From Dictyobacter vulcani (GTDB taxonomy: Bacteria; Chloroflexota; Ktedonobacteria; Ktedonobacterales; Ktedonobacteraceae), in assembly GCF_008974265.1 (NCBI RefSeq), contig NZ_BKZW01000001.1:372001-436000 (forward strand): a DNA stretch of 64,000 nt, written 5' to 3'. Below are positions 53,506 to 64,000 of this stretch, in pieces (the stretch's first letter is position 1; each line of letters opens with the position of its first letter). The notes beneath the pieces are model-generated. The model had not been told where the DNA came from. It saw only the letters and a program-made list of their open reading frames with translations, and made no database searches. The position numbers and the translations under genes were made by a program.

Positions 53506-55815
53506 TTACGCTGTTTTTACAACATCTTCAAACCGCGCTCGATCTAATTGCTCATGTTCCATTAATGCATCAGCCAGGATATAGAGCTGGCTGGCATGTT
53601 CAGTTAAAATGCGACGCGCCATGTCCCGACCCTCATTTAGAATATGCTGCACTTCTGCATCAACCAGTGCGCTCATCATCGCACCACCTGATTGCTTAGC
53701 TGCCATAGCCTGCGCATAATACCTATCTGGGATGGATGCCGAGCCGTTCAAACGCAGATTGCCCTGCGCATCCGCTACCAGAGTATGTGCCCGGGCTGGT
53801 ACAGCATCAGGTGCCAACCGGCGTAAATTAAGCGCGTAATTTTCCTCTGGACGATAATCCGCAAACACTAATCCTACCTGCTCACTCATCCCCCAACGTG
53901 TCACCATTTTCCGGGCCAGGTTGGTCACAACTTGCAGGTCATTTTCTGCACCCGTGGTGATGCGCTGACTACCAAAACTAAGCTCTTCAGCTACCCGGCC
54001 ACCCAGACCAACTGCGATACGCGCCATCAATGCTTCACGGCTGAAATTATAGCGATCTATCTCAGCGCTAAATTGCGTGACCCCAAGACTCTGGCCACGT
54101 GGCAAAATGGTGACGCGATTCACACGGTCCGCCTCAGGTAGATGATGAGCCACCAGAGCATGACCACCTTCATGTACAGCAATAATGCGCTTCTCTGCTT
54201 CGCTCATGACCAGCGGGCGTAATGCTCCCAGTTGAATACGAGCCAGGGCATCTTCAAAGCAGTCGTGTGTAAGGGCCGGTAAATCCTTTCTGGCAGCCGA
54301 AAGCGCTGCTTCATTGACAAGGTTTGCCAGATCGGCACCAGTCATACCGGTGGAGAGACGAGCCAGCCGCTCCAAAGAAACATCACCAGACAAGGGGGTC
54401 TCACGTGTATGGACACGTAAGATAGCTTCACGTCCAACACGATCCGGTGCGGATACCGTGATGCGTCGATCAAAACGACCTGGACGTAACAACGCATTAT
54501 CCAGAATATCTACCCGATTGGTGGCTGCCAGCACAATCACAGCCTGGCGCGGATCAAAACCGTCTAATTCCACTAAAAGCTGATTCAACGTTTGATCGCG
54601 TTCGTCACTACTGGCCGCGCGCATCGAACGTTTTCGTCCGACTGCATCAATCTCATCAATGAAGACGACGCAGGGAGCAACCTGACGCGCCTGTTGGAAA
54701 AGGTCTCGCACACGGCTGGCCCCTACACCCACAAACATTTCCACGAATTCCGATGCACTCATACTAAAAAAAGGCACCTGCGCCTCACCGGCCACGGCTT
54801 TTGCCAGTAACGTCTTGCCGGTTCCAGGAGCCCCAACTAAAAGAGCGCCACGCGGAATATGGGCACCTAAGCGATCAAATTTCTGAGGTTCACGCAAAAA
54901 CTGCACAATCTCAATGAGTTCAGCTCTCACTTCATCAATACCAGCCACATGCGCGAAGGTAACGGAAGGAACGCTGGAGACACGGGCAGTGGCTGGTTTG
55001 GCGACTGCAGTTGTCGAGCGAGAACGTATCGGCATCTTCGCAGAATCCGAGGCAGAAGCCTGATTATTCTTAGGTACGACTGCTCCTTCTGGCAAACGAT
55101 CAAAACGCCGGGCACGACTCTTTCCCATTTTTGTAATGCGCTCATCCATCGAACCCAGGGGATTCTGATTTTGACGCAAGAGAAAAAAGACCAGCAAGAA
55201 TAGCCCTACGACTAACAATGGCAGAAAACGCACGATTATGGAGAGTATTGGTGAAGGCGGGGAAACTGGAAGTACAGCAATAGTAACCTTAGCGGCAGCT
55301 AATTGTGATATCAAGAGAGTCTTACCATTGGCAGGGATATGTGCATAGACTGTGTGGTCATCAATAGTTACCATATTCTGAGCAGTGGTTGCCGCAATGG
55401 TATCATTATTTTCAATTGCATGCGTCCAGCTTTGTACATCGATAGGAGCAGCTTGCGATTTTAAATTGCTATTGTTCGATTCATTTTGTGTAGATTGCAT
55501 GGGATGTTTTAATAACACATGTACATCATCATTCTGAATCGTTACCGCCGTCACATTGCCATTCCCTATCTGATGAATAAATGTCGAATAATCGATAACC
55601 TGGGATCCATCAGCAGGGGTATTTGCATTCGGCGCGGGAAGTTGGGCCGCGAGACCTAGCACTAGTGCACACAATATTACCAGCAAGACAGCAGTGATAG
55701 CAGAGTTACGGTGACGATATACAAAATCCCAATATTTATGCCCATAATAGCTTATTGGCTGCCGTTGACCCTGCCTATTGTGCAGTTTCATACGACGACG
55801 AGCCTTGTCATCCAT
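53506..55815 (-). CDS. ftsH: FtsH-type membrane AAA+ zinc metalloprotease
   Basis: 769 residues, longer than usual FtsH. Transmembrane helices at about 38-58 and 188-213 flank an extracytoplasmic domain of about 130 residues. AAA domain: Walker A GAPGTGKT (328-335), Walker B VVFIDEID (383-390), [23 protein letters not shown]. Peptidase site His548-Glu549-Gly-Gly-His552, with the third ligand in GAENDLQ. HEGGH replaces the more common HEAGH. Degrades membrane and short-lived proteins. Confidence 0.92.
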   Translation of the reverse strand: MDDKARRRMKLHNRQGQRQPISYYGHKYWDFVYRHRNSAITAVLLVILCALVLGLAAQLPAPNANTPADGSQVIDYSTFIHQIGNGNVTAVTIQNDDVHVLLKHPMQSTQNESNNSNLKSQAAPIDVQSWTHAIENNDTIAATTAQNMVTIDDHTVYAHIPANGKTLLISQLAAAKVTIAVLPVSPPSPILSIIVRFLPLLVVGLFLLVFFLLRQNQNPLGSMDERITKMGKSRARRFDRLPEGAVVPKNNQASASDSAKMPIRSRSTTAVAKPATARVSSVPSVTFAHVAGIDEVRAELIEIVQFLREPQKFDRLGAHIPRGALLVGAPGTGKTLLAKAVAGEAQVPFFSMSASEFVEMFVGVGASRVRDLFQQARQVAPCVVFIDEIDAVGRKRSMRAASSDERDQTLNQLLVELDGFDPRQAVIVLAATNRVDILDNALLRPGRFDRRITVSAPDRVGREAILRVHTRETPLSGDVSLERLARLSTGMTGADLANLVNEAALSAARKDLPALTHDCFEDALARIQLGALRPLVMSEAEKRIIAVHEGGHALVAHHLPEADRVNRVTILPRGQSLGVTQFSAEIDRYNFSREALMARIAVGLGGRVAEELSFGSQRITTGAENDLQVVTNLARKMVTRWGMSEQVGLVFADYRPEENYALNLRRLAPDAVPARAHTLVADAQGNLRLNGSASIPDRYYAQAMAAKQSGGAMMSALVDAEVQHILNEGRDMARRILTEHASQLYILADALMEHEQLDRARFEDVVKTA

Positions 55816-56373
55816 ACCTTCACCTCACCTAAAAACAGATCGCTTTTCGTTACTAATTGTTTAGCAGTGCTCTATCTTTTTCATAACATCATCGAAGACA
55901 GATACAGACCATCCCCGGCAAAAAAACATAAGCTTTTATCTTTGATCAAACTAGCTGTAGTTTACCGCGTTTCGACATGACTCATACTGTACTCAGTACT
56001 TTCTTCCCACTCCAAAACAAACCAGCATGTATCAAAAGATACCAACACATATTATCCATACCTGAAACATCACCCCTTTTGCTAACAATCCAAAAGATCT
56101 GCCAGGCTCTTGAAAAGCTATCGTTGAACTCCACTGACTCGCGACGAGCAAAATTGAATGGCTTCCTATTGAATAGGGTGATATTTCTTATTACGTAGTT
56201 ATTACCAGTACTCGATACACGAAATTTACCGTTAAAATATAGTCGAATGCACCGGGCTAGCTGATGAGGATAGATACATGAGGTTCAGGTTTCAAGACAG
56301 ACCCCCTTGCCAGAGAATGTGGTAGAAATTCTCTGGCAAGGGGGTCTGTCTTGATCTGGATTACGAAGGTGTA
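55816..56373. other. Intergenic region with a perfect 26-bp hairpin
   Basis: Upstream region of the FtsH-like gene and downstream region of the S9 peptidase gene. No gene is supported. The only clear structure is the hairpin at 56293-56353. Confidence 0.4.
56293..56353. repeat. Perfect 26-bp inverted repeat with 9 nt loop
   Basis: Arms 56293-56318 and 56328-56353 are exact complements over 26 bp (CAAGACAGACCCCCTTG at the outer end). It stands 20 bp after the S9 peptidase stop codon. It is too long and lacks the T run of a normal terminator. It may still end transcription, stabilise the mRNA, or be a small mobile or processed RNA unit. Confidence 0.7.
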
Positions 56374-58236
56374 TTAACGCGCAGTAGGCGTTGTCTCAGA
56401 AGCCGGGATCAGATATTGCTGTAAAAAGCGAGCAATCGCAGGATAGGCCTGCAAACGATTACTGCGCTTGATCAAACCATGCCCTTCATCTTCAAAACGC
56501 AGATACTCTACGGGTACCTGGCGCTGGCGAAGCGCGGCCACAATCTGTTCAGCCTCTCCAACAGGCACACGAGGGTCGTTGGCACCATGGATAACAAACA
56601 GAGGTGCAGTAATATTCTCGACCAGGCGAATCGGCGAAATCTTTTCCAGGAAATCACGATCCTGTTCCAGGCTGCCATACTCAGATTCACGCAATTTACG
56701 TCGCCAGGGACCGGTGTTCTCCAGGAAAGTAACGAAGTTTGCAATACCGACAATATCTACTGCTGCCGCCCAGAGATCTGGATAGTTGGTGATCGCGGAC
56801 AACACCATAAAGCCACCATAACTACCACCCATAACGACGATACGATCACTGGCTGCAATGCCACTTTCACGCAACCATAATGCAGCATGTTGCAGATCGG
56901 CAACGGAGTCCATGCGCAAACGTACATCATCCAGACTTTGATACTCGTAACCATAACCCGTGCTACCACGCACATTGGGAGCAAGAACCGCATAGCCCTG
57001 AGACACAAAATATTGGGTTACTGGATCAAATAGCGGACGCGATTGTCCCTCAGGACCTCCATGTACGTTGATGATAACAGGTACCTGCTGCTGCTGATCG
57101 CCTGGCAGATAGAGAAAGGCGGGTATCTCGCGTCCATCAAAGGTGGGATAACGTACCAGTGTGGGGGACACAAAGGCTGAACGTGGAATACCGCCCCGGG
57201 AGCTCTGGGTTGCACGATTGATAGTACCAGTCTGAAGATTCCAGATCCAGATATCTGCTGCCTCGTCGGCGGTTGCATACACCAACGCCAGCTGAGTTCC
57301 ATCTTCAGACCAGGCCATTTCAGCAATTACCCCTCGTGGCAGCGTCGGTACCAGCAACGGTTGGCGTTGCTCCCAGCCATGAGACACATCAAAAATTTCC
57401 AGAGTTGAATATCCATCCTCATTGAGTGTCATTGCCAGTGTCTTGCCATCTCTGGCCAGCGTAAGCAGTTCAACGTCCCAGGCATCCTCGCGTAGATACT
57501 GCAGTTCCAGCAAGGTCAGATCCAGATACGCCAGGGAGTGAAACTGCCGATCACGATTGCTTAGCAGGTACAAGCCCTCGCGGTCAGCGGACCAGGAAGC
57601 GGCCTGATAGAGGGCCCCACGCTCCCCAGATGACACATCAGGAGTTAAGGTCCGCACGCGACCAGATTCCCGCTCCACCAGAAAAAACTGGCTCTGCGTA
57701 TTGGAGATCCAACGCGAGACCAACACCTGAGAGCCATCTGGTGAATAACCACTGCTATAATTAGTACCGTCCTGTTGCAGCAGTAAACGGGGCTCACCAC
57801 CCGCAATGTCCAACTCGTAGACATCAAAGTAGCGCGCATCACGCTCATTGCTACTATAAGTAATCGACTGGCCATCTGGAGACCAGCCACCAAAAATGTG
57901 CATGGCCTCTAAATGAGAGGTAAGTGGAGTCAAACGTGATCCATCTGCCTGCAGCAAAAAGAGTTGAGCACGCTCATTACCACCGATATCACCCGAGACA
58001 AGCAAGACATCAGCATGGGGAGAATATACCGCGCTCGAAACACGCTCACCCCTAAACGTCAGTTGCTCAGGCCATAGCGGTGCCGAAATCTGGCGTTCCA
58101 ATGGCACACTCCAGACCTCAGCAACACCGGTAATATTCGTTAAAAAACTCAGCTTCTTACCATCTGGAGAAAAATGAGGCCCGAAGGCTGTCCGTACATT
58201 GAGATAGCGTTCAAAACTATAGCTTTCATTGACCAT
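56374..58236 (-). CDS. S9-family prolyl oligopeptidase/acylaminoacyl peptidase
   Basis: 620 residues. The N-terminal beta-propeller (repeated FSPDGKKLSF, GWSPDGQSITYS and SGYSPDGSQVLVSR units) is followed by an alpha/beta-hydrolase domain. Catalytic Ser at about residue 472 in GGSYGGFM, Asp in HGANDPRVP and His in EDEGHGL. No signal peptide, so it works in the cytoplasm on short peptides. It precedes the Tex end by 26 bp on the same strand, so the two may be co-transcribed. Confidence 0.92.
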   Translation of the reverse strand: MVNESYSFERYLNVRTAFGPHFSPDGKKLSFLTNITGVAEVWSVPLERQISAPLWPEQLTFRGERVSSAVYSPHADVLLVSGDIGGNERAQLFLLQADGSRLTPLTSHLEAMHIFGGWSPDGQSITYSSNERDARYFDVYELDIAGGEPRLLLQQDGTNYSSGYSPDGSQVLVSRWISNTQSQFFLVERESGRVRTLTPDVSSGERGALYQAASWSADREGLYLLSNRDRQFHSLAYLDLTLLELQYLREDAWDVELLTLARDGKTLAMTLNEDGYSTLEIFDVSHGWEQRQPLLVPTLPRGVIAEMAWSEDGTQLALVYATADEAADIWIWNLQTGTINRATQSSRGGIPRSAFVSPTLVRYPTFDGREIPAFLYLPGDQQQQVPVIINVHGGPEGQSRPLFDPVTQYFVSQGYAVLAPNVRGSTGYGYEYQSLDDVRLRMDSVADLQHAALWLRESGIAASDRIVVMGGSYGGFMVLSAITNYPDLWAAAVDIVGIANFVTFLENTGPWRRKLRESEYGSLEQDRDFLEKISPIRLVENITAPLFVIHGANDPRVPVGEAEQIVAALRQRQVPVEYLRFEDEGHGLIKRSNRLQAYPAIARFLQQYLIPASETTPTAR

Positions 58237-58261
58237 ATTTTATTTTCCTATCTTCATTGCA

Positions 58262-60589
58262 CTATGCGGTGATACCACGCATGCTCAGTTGTACACGGCT
58301 CCGCTTAAGATCGATTTCCAGTACCCGCACCTGCACAACCTGACCCACAGCCACGACACTTAATGGATCACGTACAAATCGATCTGCCATCTCTGACACA
58401 TGCACCAGTCCATCATGCTTCACACCAATATCAACAAAAGCACCAAAATCGACCACATTGCGCACGGTTCCCTGCAGGATCATTCCCGGTTGTAAGTCTT
58501 CCATCTTCAGGACATCATGGCGCAGAATGGGAGGTGGCAATTCATCACGTGGATCCAATCCTGGCTTCTCCAGATTTTCCATAATATCCTGTAATGTGGG
58601 TAGACCCACACCTGCTTTGGCAGCAATATCTGCCCATGCAGCGGCTTCACCACTTGCTGCGGCATTCCCACGATTATGATTGGAACGGCCCAGGCTATTC
58701 TGGAGCTTGATAAGCTGGCGAAACTGCGCAATCCGCTCTGCTGTTTTGGCGGCTTTCTCTTCTTCTGGCAACATCTTAAGCAGCGTACGCGCTGCCTCAT
58801 AACTTTCAGGGTGGATAAAGGTATTATCCAATGGCTCATGGCCAGAGGAAATCTTTAAGAATCCAGCGGCCTGCACAAAGGTTGCCTGACCTAATCCAGG
58901 TACTTTCATCAGGTCCTTACGAGACTTAAATGGACCATTGGCTTCACGATATTTGACGATGGCATTAGCAACCCGGGTATTGATACCAGAGACATGCTTG
59001 AGTAAAGCCGCCGAGGCTGAATTGACCTCAACACCCGCAAAGTTTACACACGACGCGACCACACGCTCCAGGGTCGCCGCCAACTCTTTCTGATCCACAT
59101 CATGCTGATACAAACCAACACCAACAGCTTTAGGATCAATTTTTACTAATTCGGCCAGGGGATCTTGCAAGCGGCGGGCAATAGAAATCGTGCCACGTTG
59201 AGTGGCATCCAGAGTGGGGAACTCTTCACGGGCCGCCTCAGAGGCTGAATACACCGATGCACCCGCTTCATTGACAATCATATATCCGATCGGTTCGGTA
59301 TCTTTGTTTTTCTCGGCCAGTTCACGCAATAGCTCGGCTACCAGTTGTTCTGTCTCACGAGAAGCTGTTCCATTACCAATAGCAATCACGCTGATATGAT
59401 AATCAGAGAGCATCTGTTGCAACAATTTGCGAGCCTTATCTGTCTGGTACAGATACATAGTGTCAGAGGTAATGTATTTACCAGTCTCATCTACCACGGT
59501 CAACTTGCAACCAGTACGATAGCCTGGATCAATGCCCAGCACTTTCTTCCCGCGCAGAGGCGGCTGTAGCAAAAGATTACGCAGGTTGGTGGCAAAAACA
59601 TTAATCGCATGCTCTTCAGCTTTACGTGTCAACTCAACACGTACTTCCCGCTCCATTGCTGGCGAAAGCAAACGCTTGTATCCATCTTCCATGGCCTCAG
59701 CCATTAATGGACCAAAGGGTGAGGTGGACTTTACTGGATAGTGCGCAACAATATCACGTTTGGCCTGTTCATAAGGATAGGCAATGTTGATACGCAACAC
59801 ATCTTCACGTTCGCCTCGGTTAAGCGCCAACACGCGGTGCGGTACCAGTTTGGCTGCGCTTTCATTAAAGTCGTAATAAAGGCGATAAACGCCATTGGGA
59901 TCTTTTTCAGCCACTTTTTCGGCGTCAACTACTTTAGCACCTACCGCCGACTGCTTAAAAAACGAGGATCGTACACTACCACGTACTGAAGCATCTTCAG
60001 CAATCATCTCAGCTACAATATCACTTGCCCCGGCATAAGCTTCTAAACTGGTCTCAACGCCTTTATCAGCATTCAGGAAGGGTTGTGCCTGCTCATCAAG
60101 AAATGTATTTCCATCTCCTGCGACCTCGGGCTGCTGTAAAATAAGCTCTGCCAGTGGTGCCAGGCCTTTTTCACGCGCCACGCTGGCACGCGTCTTCCGC
60201 TTTGGACGATATGGCAGATACAGATCTTCAACTTCTTGCAATGTCTTCGCCGCCTCAATAGAAGCCGCAAGTTCAGGTGTCAGTTTACCCTGGCCTTCGA
60301 TCAGGCGATGCACATCTTGCTTACGCTCAAACAACGCCCGCAGAGCCGAGGCTCGATCAGCAATGGTCTGGATCTGTACCTCGTCGAGGCTGCCAGTAAC
60401 CTCTTTACGATAACGCGCAATAAAAGGAGTTGTGTTCCCTTCATCAATCAAGGCAATCGTACGAATGATCTGACCCTGACCAAGATTTAACTCAACACTT
60501 AAAGTTCGCGCAATATCTTCAACTGACAAAGTAGCAGCAGCATTATCGGACATGGGTGCAGTTTGATTGAGGGATTCTTGAGTCGCCAA
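58262..60589 (-). CDS. tex: Tex family transcription accessory/RNA-binding protein
   Basis: 775 residues, family length. N-terminal helical region, YqgF-like domain (KVLGIDPGYRTGCKLTVVDE), helix-hairpin-helix section (LKHVSGINTRVANAIVKYRE, MKVPGLGQATFVQAAGF) and a C-terminal S1 RNA-binding domain (GTVRNVVDFGAFVDIGVKHD). Binds nucleic acid and helps transcription or RNA turnover. The start ATG is preceded by a weak RBS. Confidence 0.95.
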   Translation of the reverse strand: MATQESLNQTAPMSDNAAATLSVEDIARTLSVELNLGQGQIIRTIALIDEGNTTPFIARYRKEVTGSLDEVQIQTIADRASALRALFERKQDVHRLIEGQGKLTPELAASIEAAKTLQEVEDLYLPYRPKRKTRASVAREKGLAPLAELILQQPEVAGDGNTFLDEQAQPFLNADKGVETSLEAYAGASDIVAEMIAEDASVRGSVRSSFFKQSAVGAKVVDAEKVAEKDPNGVYRLYYDFNESAAKLVPHRVLALNRGEREDVLRINIAYPYEQAKRDIVAHYPVKSTSPFGPLMAEAMEDGYKRLLSPAMEREVRVELTRKAEEHAINVFATNLRNLLLQPPLRGKKVLGIDPGYRTGCKLTVVDETGKYITSDTMYLYQTDKARKLLQQMLSDYHISVIAIGNGTASRETEQLVAELLRELAEKNKDTEPIGYMIVNEAGASVYSASEAAREEFPTLDATQRGTISIARRLQDPLAELVKIDPKAVGVGLYQHDVDQKELAATLERVVASCVNFAGVEVNSASAALLKHVSGINTRVANAIVKYREANGPFKSRKDLMKVPGLGQATFVQAAGFLKISSGHEPLDNTFIHPESYEAARTLLKMLPEEEKAAKTAERIAQFRQLIKLQNSLGRSNHNRGNAAASGEAAAWADIAAKAGVGLPTLQDIMENLEKPGLDPRDELPPPILRHDVLKMEDLQPGMILQGTVRNVVDFGAFVDIGVKHDGLVHVSEMADRFVRDPLSVVAVGQVVQVRVLEIDLKRSRVQLSMRGITA

Positions 60590-60808
60590 TTATCTAAGCC
60601 TACCTTCCCTGGACAATGGATGGTCCGATAAAACCGGAAATCCCATTGCAAATTAGAAGTAAACGTTCCCCCAACTCTTGGGGATAACGTTTACCAGTAT
60701 AACATTTACGATCCTGTGTTTCTACCTGCTCGTCAGGCTACCGTGGCAGTAGCTGTTGCCTTCATGATTCATTTCCAACCTGTCACCATAACAGCAATCG
60801 CGACTGGA

Positions 60809-62576
60809 TCAGTGAGAAGCGGAATGGTTACGCCCCCAGATGCCACCGAGCCAGCCCAGTATCCAGGCGATAAGCAATCCAAGGAGCATCAAGATGAGGA
60901 AATTAATAAACGGTGCTTGCCTGGATGCCAGTACAGGTAGTGCAGGCCAATGGGGTTGAACAAAACTCCAGGCTTGTGGAAATAAATCCCGCGGATCATT
61001 TTGAGGATTATAGGTGATCAGGGTTTGATAACGCTGGGAGGCTGCTATCAATAAACCTGAAAAAGTGCCAACCCAGAATATGATCGTCCCAAAGATACCC
61101 GTCCAATAGCCAGCCCAGGCTCCACGAATCGAGCTTCCTCCCCGGCGGGTGGTCATAAAGCCAGAGAAGACATAGAAAAAATAGCCAATGAAGGTAGCTA
61201 GATAAAAATCAACTTGCTCTTTCAAAGCTAGCACAAGAACTACCGCCAGAATGCCTTGTATGACACCCCATAAGCAGCCCTGACTGGATGGGTTTGGCAA
61301 CGCACGATACTGCACGACCGGCGGCTTCTTTTTATTGGCAGTTGCTGGCTGGCCTGGAGCCAGCGGTGTCTGGTAGGGATACCCTGGTCCAGATGGTCCC
61401 ATACCTGGATAACTGGCTCCTTGAGGATGCAGAGGCAGACCAGGATAGCCAATTTGTTGTTGCCCTCCCCGGATCCATAGCCGTAAGATTGTTGCTGGGA
61501 AACAGGTGGGTATGGTCCATGATTATAGTTGGGAGGCATCCCCATCGAATAAGGAGCATTAGCAGGGGCAGGGGTAGCATAAAGTGGGGCTCCACCGGGC
61601 GCCATTGGTGGATAACTATTGCCTGCCGGGCTCGGATTCTGAGATGGCATTGGTGGTAGCGAAACGGGTCCAACCGGACCGCGTTGTACCGCAACAGTTT
61701 GATCATTGTAGGCATTAAAGCCAGGCTCACGTAGCGCCTGAGCAAACTCACCCATACTTTGAAAACGTTCATCTGCATGTAAGGATAGTGCCTTGAGCAA
61801 AATCCATTCCAATTTGGGTGAGATGGTAGGATTAATTAAGCGGGGAGCAATCAGCTCATCGCGCACACCACGACTGGTTGCGGGCGGAGGCAATCTATTG
61901 GTTAATAAAATATAGAATGTCGCCCCAGCGAATAGATGTCTGACTGAGGAGAGGTCTTGCCAACATATTGTTCTAATGGACTAAAGCCTTCAGTCACGGC
62001 ACGTCCTAACGTCTGGGTGCTGGAATGAGGATCGTATAACTTGGTCAGACCAAAATCAAGCAGAACGGCTGTATTATTGGGCGTCAATACAATATTGCCC
62101 GGTTTAATGTCGCGGTGCATAACTGGCGGACGTCGACTGTGCAACTCTTGCAATGCATCCATCAATGGCAAGAGCCAACTGAGAACCTCTTGTTCGCTAC
62201 ATGGACCGCTTGTTAACTGACCTGGCGCTTGTTCGCCCACACGTCCACCGGGAGCGCGCGAACGCAACAATTGTAAGAGATTTTGTCCCTCGATCAGTTG
62301 CATAATCAGGTAAAAGCGACCATTTACCTCAAGTGCATCATAGACTTCAGGAAGATGAGGGCTCCTGACAGTAAAGAGCACGCTCGCCTCCATCAAGGCC
62401 TGACGACGCGCTGCTGGCGTCACATCATAGGTCTCCTTGATCGCACACGGCCGATTTTTTTCACTGGTATCAACCCCACGATAGACCGCACCGAAGCCAC
62501 CCTGATTGATAAGGTTGCCAATAATATAATGGCCACCGATAAGCGTTCCCGGTGTTAATGCTACTGGTAAGCTCAT
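60809..62576 (-). pseudogene. Ser/Thr protein kinase with Pro-rich linker and membrane C-terminus, two frame breaks
   Basis: About 585 residues when joined. Kinase domain: NQGGFGAVYRG (P-loop), AIKE (Lys), HRDIKPGNIVL (catalytic loop), DFGLTKL, and DIYSLGATFYILLTN once one base is added at CCCC 61923-61926. A Pro/Gln/Gly-rich linker follows. A second break at 61463-61470 leads to a C-terminal section with about four transmembrane helices (GILAVVLVLALKE and FINFLILMLLGLLIAWILG). Both breaks are in C/G runs, so the gene is probably intact in the cell. Possible partner of the PP2C phosphatase at 51 kb. Confidence 0.82.
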
Positions 62577-63234
62577 GTTTGAGCAAACTCCTCAACTTTC
62601 CGCATACCATTTTCTGGTACCTTCATCATGCCAGAAGATGCGCAACATATTTACGTTGCAAGGATCGGAGCGGTTACAGTATCTGCCTTCTTTTGAACAT
62701 TTGTGTTAGTATCTCTAGCCGTTATCATAGCACACCATCCTCCTTCATGAAATATTTCACCTGTTTTCTTCCTATTTTTCAAATTCAGAGTAATACTCTC
62801 CCTGGCTTTACTCAATACAATGACGTGTGAAGGCCTGCAATCCTTAACCTGGCAACTCTCATCTCTCTATTCTCGTCTCAGCTGTAGCAGGCCAGTGCTC
62901 TGTCAAAGGTAACAAGGTGTTAGTCCCGCAAAATCTCCAGCAAAATCTTGGAAGCAAGGGAATTAAGGAATAAGAAAAACCCTCGTACTGTTCTTAAAGG
63001 TATACTTTGAGCAAGGGGTATATCTTTAACCTCACGGGACCAGAGGTGTGCAGACCTGTTCAATAAAGACAGAAAGTCGACACAATAAGAAATACAACAA
63101 ACGTGGGGTGCAATCTACAGAAGAGAGGAAGATGTTGCTTGCAATACCACATACGTATGATACAATAAGCCAAGATTGAACTGATCTACGTACATGTTGC
63201 AGGAGAAGAGAGCAAGCACTTGGAACGAAATGTG
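62577..63234. other. Intergenic region before the sigma factor gene
   Basis: AT-rich divergent control region of about 650 bp. It holds the sigma-gene promoter at 63139-63166. No other gene or clear repeat is seen. Confidence 0.45.
63139..63166 (+). promoter_or_regulatory. Promoter of the sigma factor gene
   Basis: TTGCAA (63139-63144), 16 bp spacer, TACAAT (63161-63166); the coding start is about 55-70 bp downstream. Confidence 0.55.
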
Positions 63235-64000
63235 ATGTTTAACGCAGAACGCGACCGTAATAAGGCAGCTGAACCTGAACGCGAAAATGTTGCGGAAACT
63301 GATATCAGTAACCTGGCACAAAGTGATAGCTTACGCCTCTATCTTCGTGAGATTTCACGCATCCCTCTGCTCTCTGCCGTGAGCGAATCACGTCTGGCCG
63401 AGAGGGCTGAAAATGGCGACAAAGATGCACGGAATCATCTGATTGAGGCAAACTTGCGCCTGGTAGTCAGCATTGCCAAAAAATATGTTGGACAGGGTCT
63501 ATCCCTGGAAGACCTTATCGGTGAGGGCAACATCGGCCTCATCAGGGCGGTTACGAAATTCGACTATCGCAAAGGTTTTCGTTTCTCCACCTACGCAACA
63601 TGGTGGATTAAACAAGCTATTACGCGTGCCATCCTTGAAGGTACACGTGTAGTACGACTCCCTGTGTATATTATGGAAGAAGTGATGCGTGTCAAACGAA
63701 CCACTCGCCAGCTATACCAGGAAATGGGACGAGAACCAACTCCTGAGAGTATCGGTGAACGACTCGGAATGACTCCCGAACGTGTAAGTGAACTACTTAT
63801 CTGGGCTGAAAAGGTCTTTTCACTCGATGCCCCTCTTTCAGAAGAAGAGGAGAATACCCTCGGCGATATCATTGAGGATATTCATGAGCGGGGACCAACC
63901 GAACTTACCGATCAGCAGTTATTACGGGAAGAGATTCGTAAAGTTCTTGGACAACTTACTGTACGAGAACGGCAAGTCATTGAGTTGCGCTTCGGCCTGA
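63235..64000 (+). CDS. Sigma-70 family RNA polymerase sigma factor (RpoD/SigA type), cut by window edge
   Basis: At least 255 residues. Region 1.2 ([18 protein letters not shown]), region 2 ([56 protein letters not shown]), region 3 and the start of region 4 ([15 protein letters not shown]) read without a break. This is the layout of a primary or group 2 sigma factor without the long region 1.1. The start is uncertain: TTG 63220, GTG 63232 and ATG 63235 are all in frame. The 3' end lies outside the window. Confidence 0.9.
   Translation, partial: MFNAERDRNKAAEPERENVAETDISNLAQSDSLRLYLREISRIPLLSAVSESRLAERAENGDKDARNHLIEANLRLVVSIAKKYVGQGLSLEDLIGEGNIGLIRAVTKFDYRKGFRFSTYATWWIKQAITRAILEGTRVVRLPVYIMEEVMRVKRTTRQLYQEMGREPTPESIGERLGMTPERVSELLIWAEKVFSLDAPLSEEEENTLGDIIEDIHERGPTELTDQQLLREEIRKVLGQLTVRERQVIELRFGL

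Noticed and set aside
53506..55815. HEGGH in the FtsH-like protease as an inactive site
   Set aside because: HExxH only needs His-Glu-x-x-His, and the third acidic ligand is present, so the enzyme should be active.

Overview
The 64 kb window looks like a chromosomal segment of a soil Chloroflexota bacterium, most likely Ktedonobacteria-like. This is inferred from the gene mix and not proven: a mycobacterial-style CysM/CysO/Mec cysteine cluster, F420-type luciferase-like oxidoreductases, HEAT-repeat, PP2C and Ser/Thr kinase signalling genes, a TnpB-bearing IS607-type element, and frequent TTG/GTG starts behind strong Shine-Dalgarno sites. No rRNA or CRISPR array is visible; there is one tRNA (His).

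Layout. 1-0.95 kb: 5' end of nadB (reverse) with a palindromic operator candidate, then the promoter region of an amino-sugar operon. 0.95-7.3 kb: ABC sugar importer without ATPase, AnmK, GntR regulator and MurQ, a (1,6-anhydro)MurNAc uptake and catabolism operon. 7.4-11.5 kb (reverse): a split membrane protein, then a four-gene group resembling YgiB/YgiC: a glutathionylspermidine-synthase-like ATP-grasp ligase, a Gly-rich membrane or lipoprotein ending in GG, a 38-residue membrane peptide and an unknown 266-residue protein. 11.8-14.7 kb (reverse): moeZ-cysO-cysM-mec, the protein-thiocarboxylate route to cysteine. 15-21.8 kb (reverse): HEAT protein, molybdenum hydroxylase large subunit, LLM oxidoreductase, small protein, Gfo/Idh/MocA oxidoreductase.

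21.76-25.82 kb is a 4 kb integrative element bounded by 17 bp direct repeats. It seems to have entered the 5' end of the Gfo/Idh gene: the old N-terminus is stranded on the far side and the element supplies a replacement. 26-29.7 kb: second LLM enzyme, tRNA-His, membrane protein, CysE, nucleoside hydrolase. 29.8-39.1 kb: forward core-metabolism genes (PFK, DeoB, GNAT, phosphohexomutase, SucC, SucD, HDAC-like deacetylase, GNAT). 39.1-45.4 kb (reverse): GAF/PAS/class III cyclase, SDR, two-component pair. 45.6-47.5 kb: IS607-type element (serine recombinase and TnpB). 47.8-53.4 kb: GH57 enzyme, glutamine amidotransferase-like protein, PP2C phosphatase, nucleotidyltransferase. 53.5-62.6 kb (reverse): FtsH-like protease, S9 peptidase, Tex, Ser/Thr kinase. 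63.2 kb to the end: primary-type sigma factor, cut by the window edge.

Caution on sequence quality: nine reading-frame breaks occur in seven otherwise well-conserved genes. Six sit at or near short G/C runs and need one extra base to restore the frame. Homopolymer undercalls in the assembly are more likely than mass gene decay, so disrupted genes are given with their full extents and the break points are stated.
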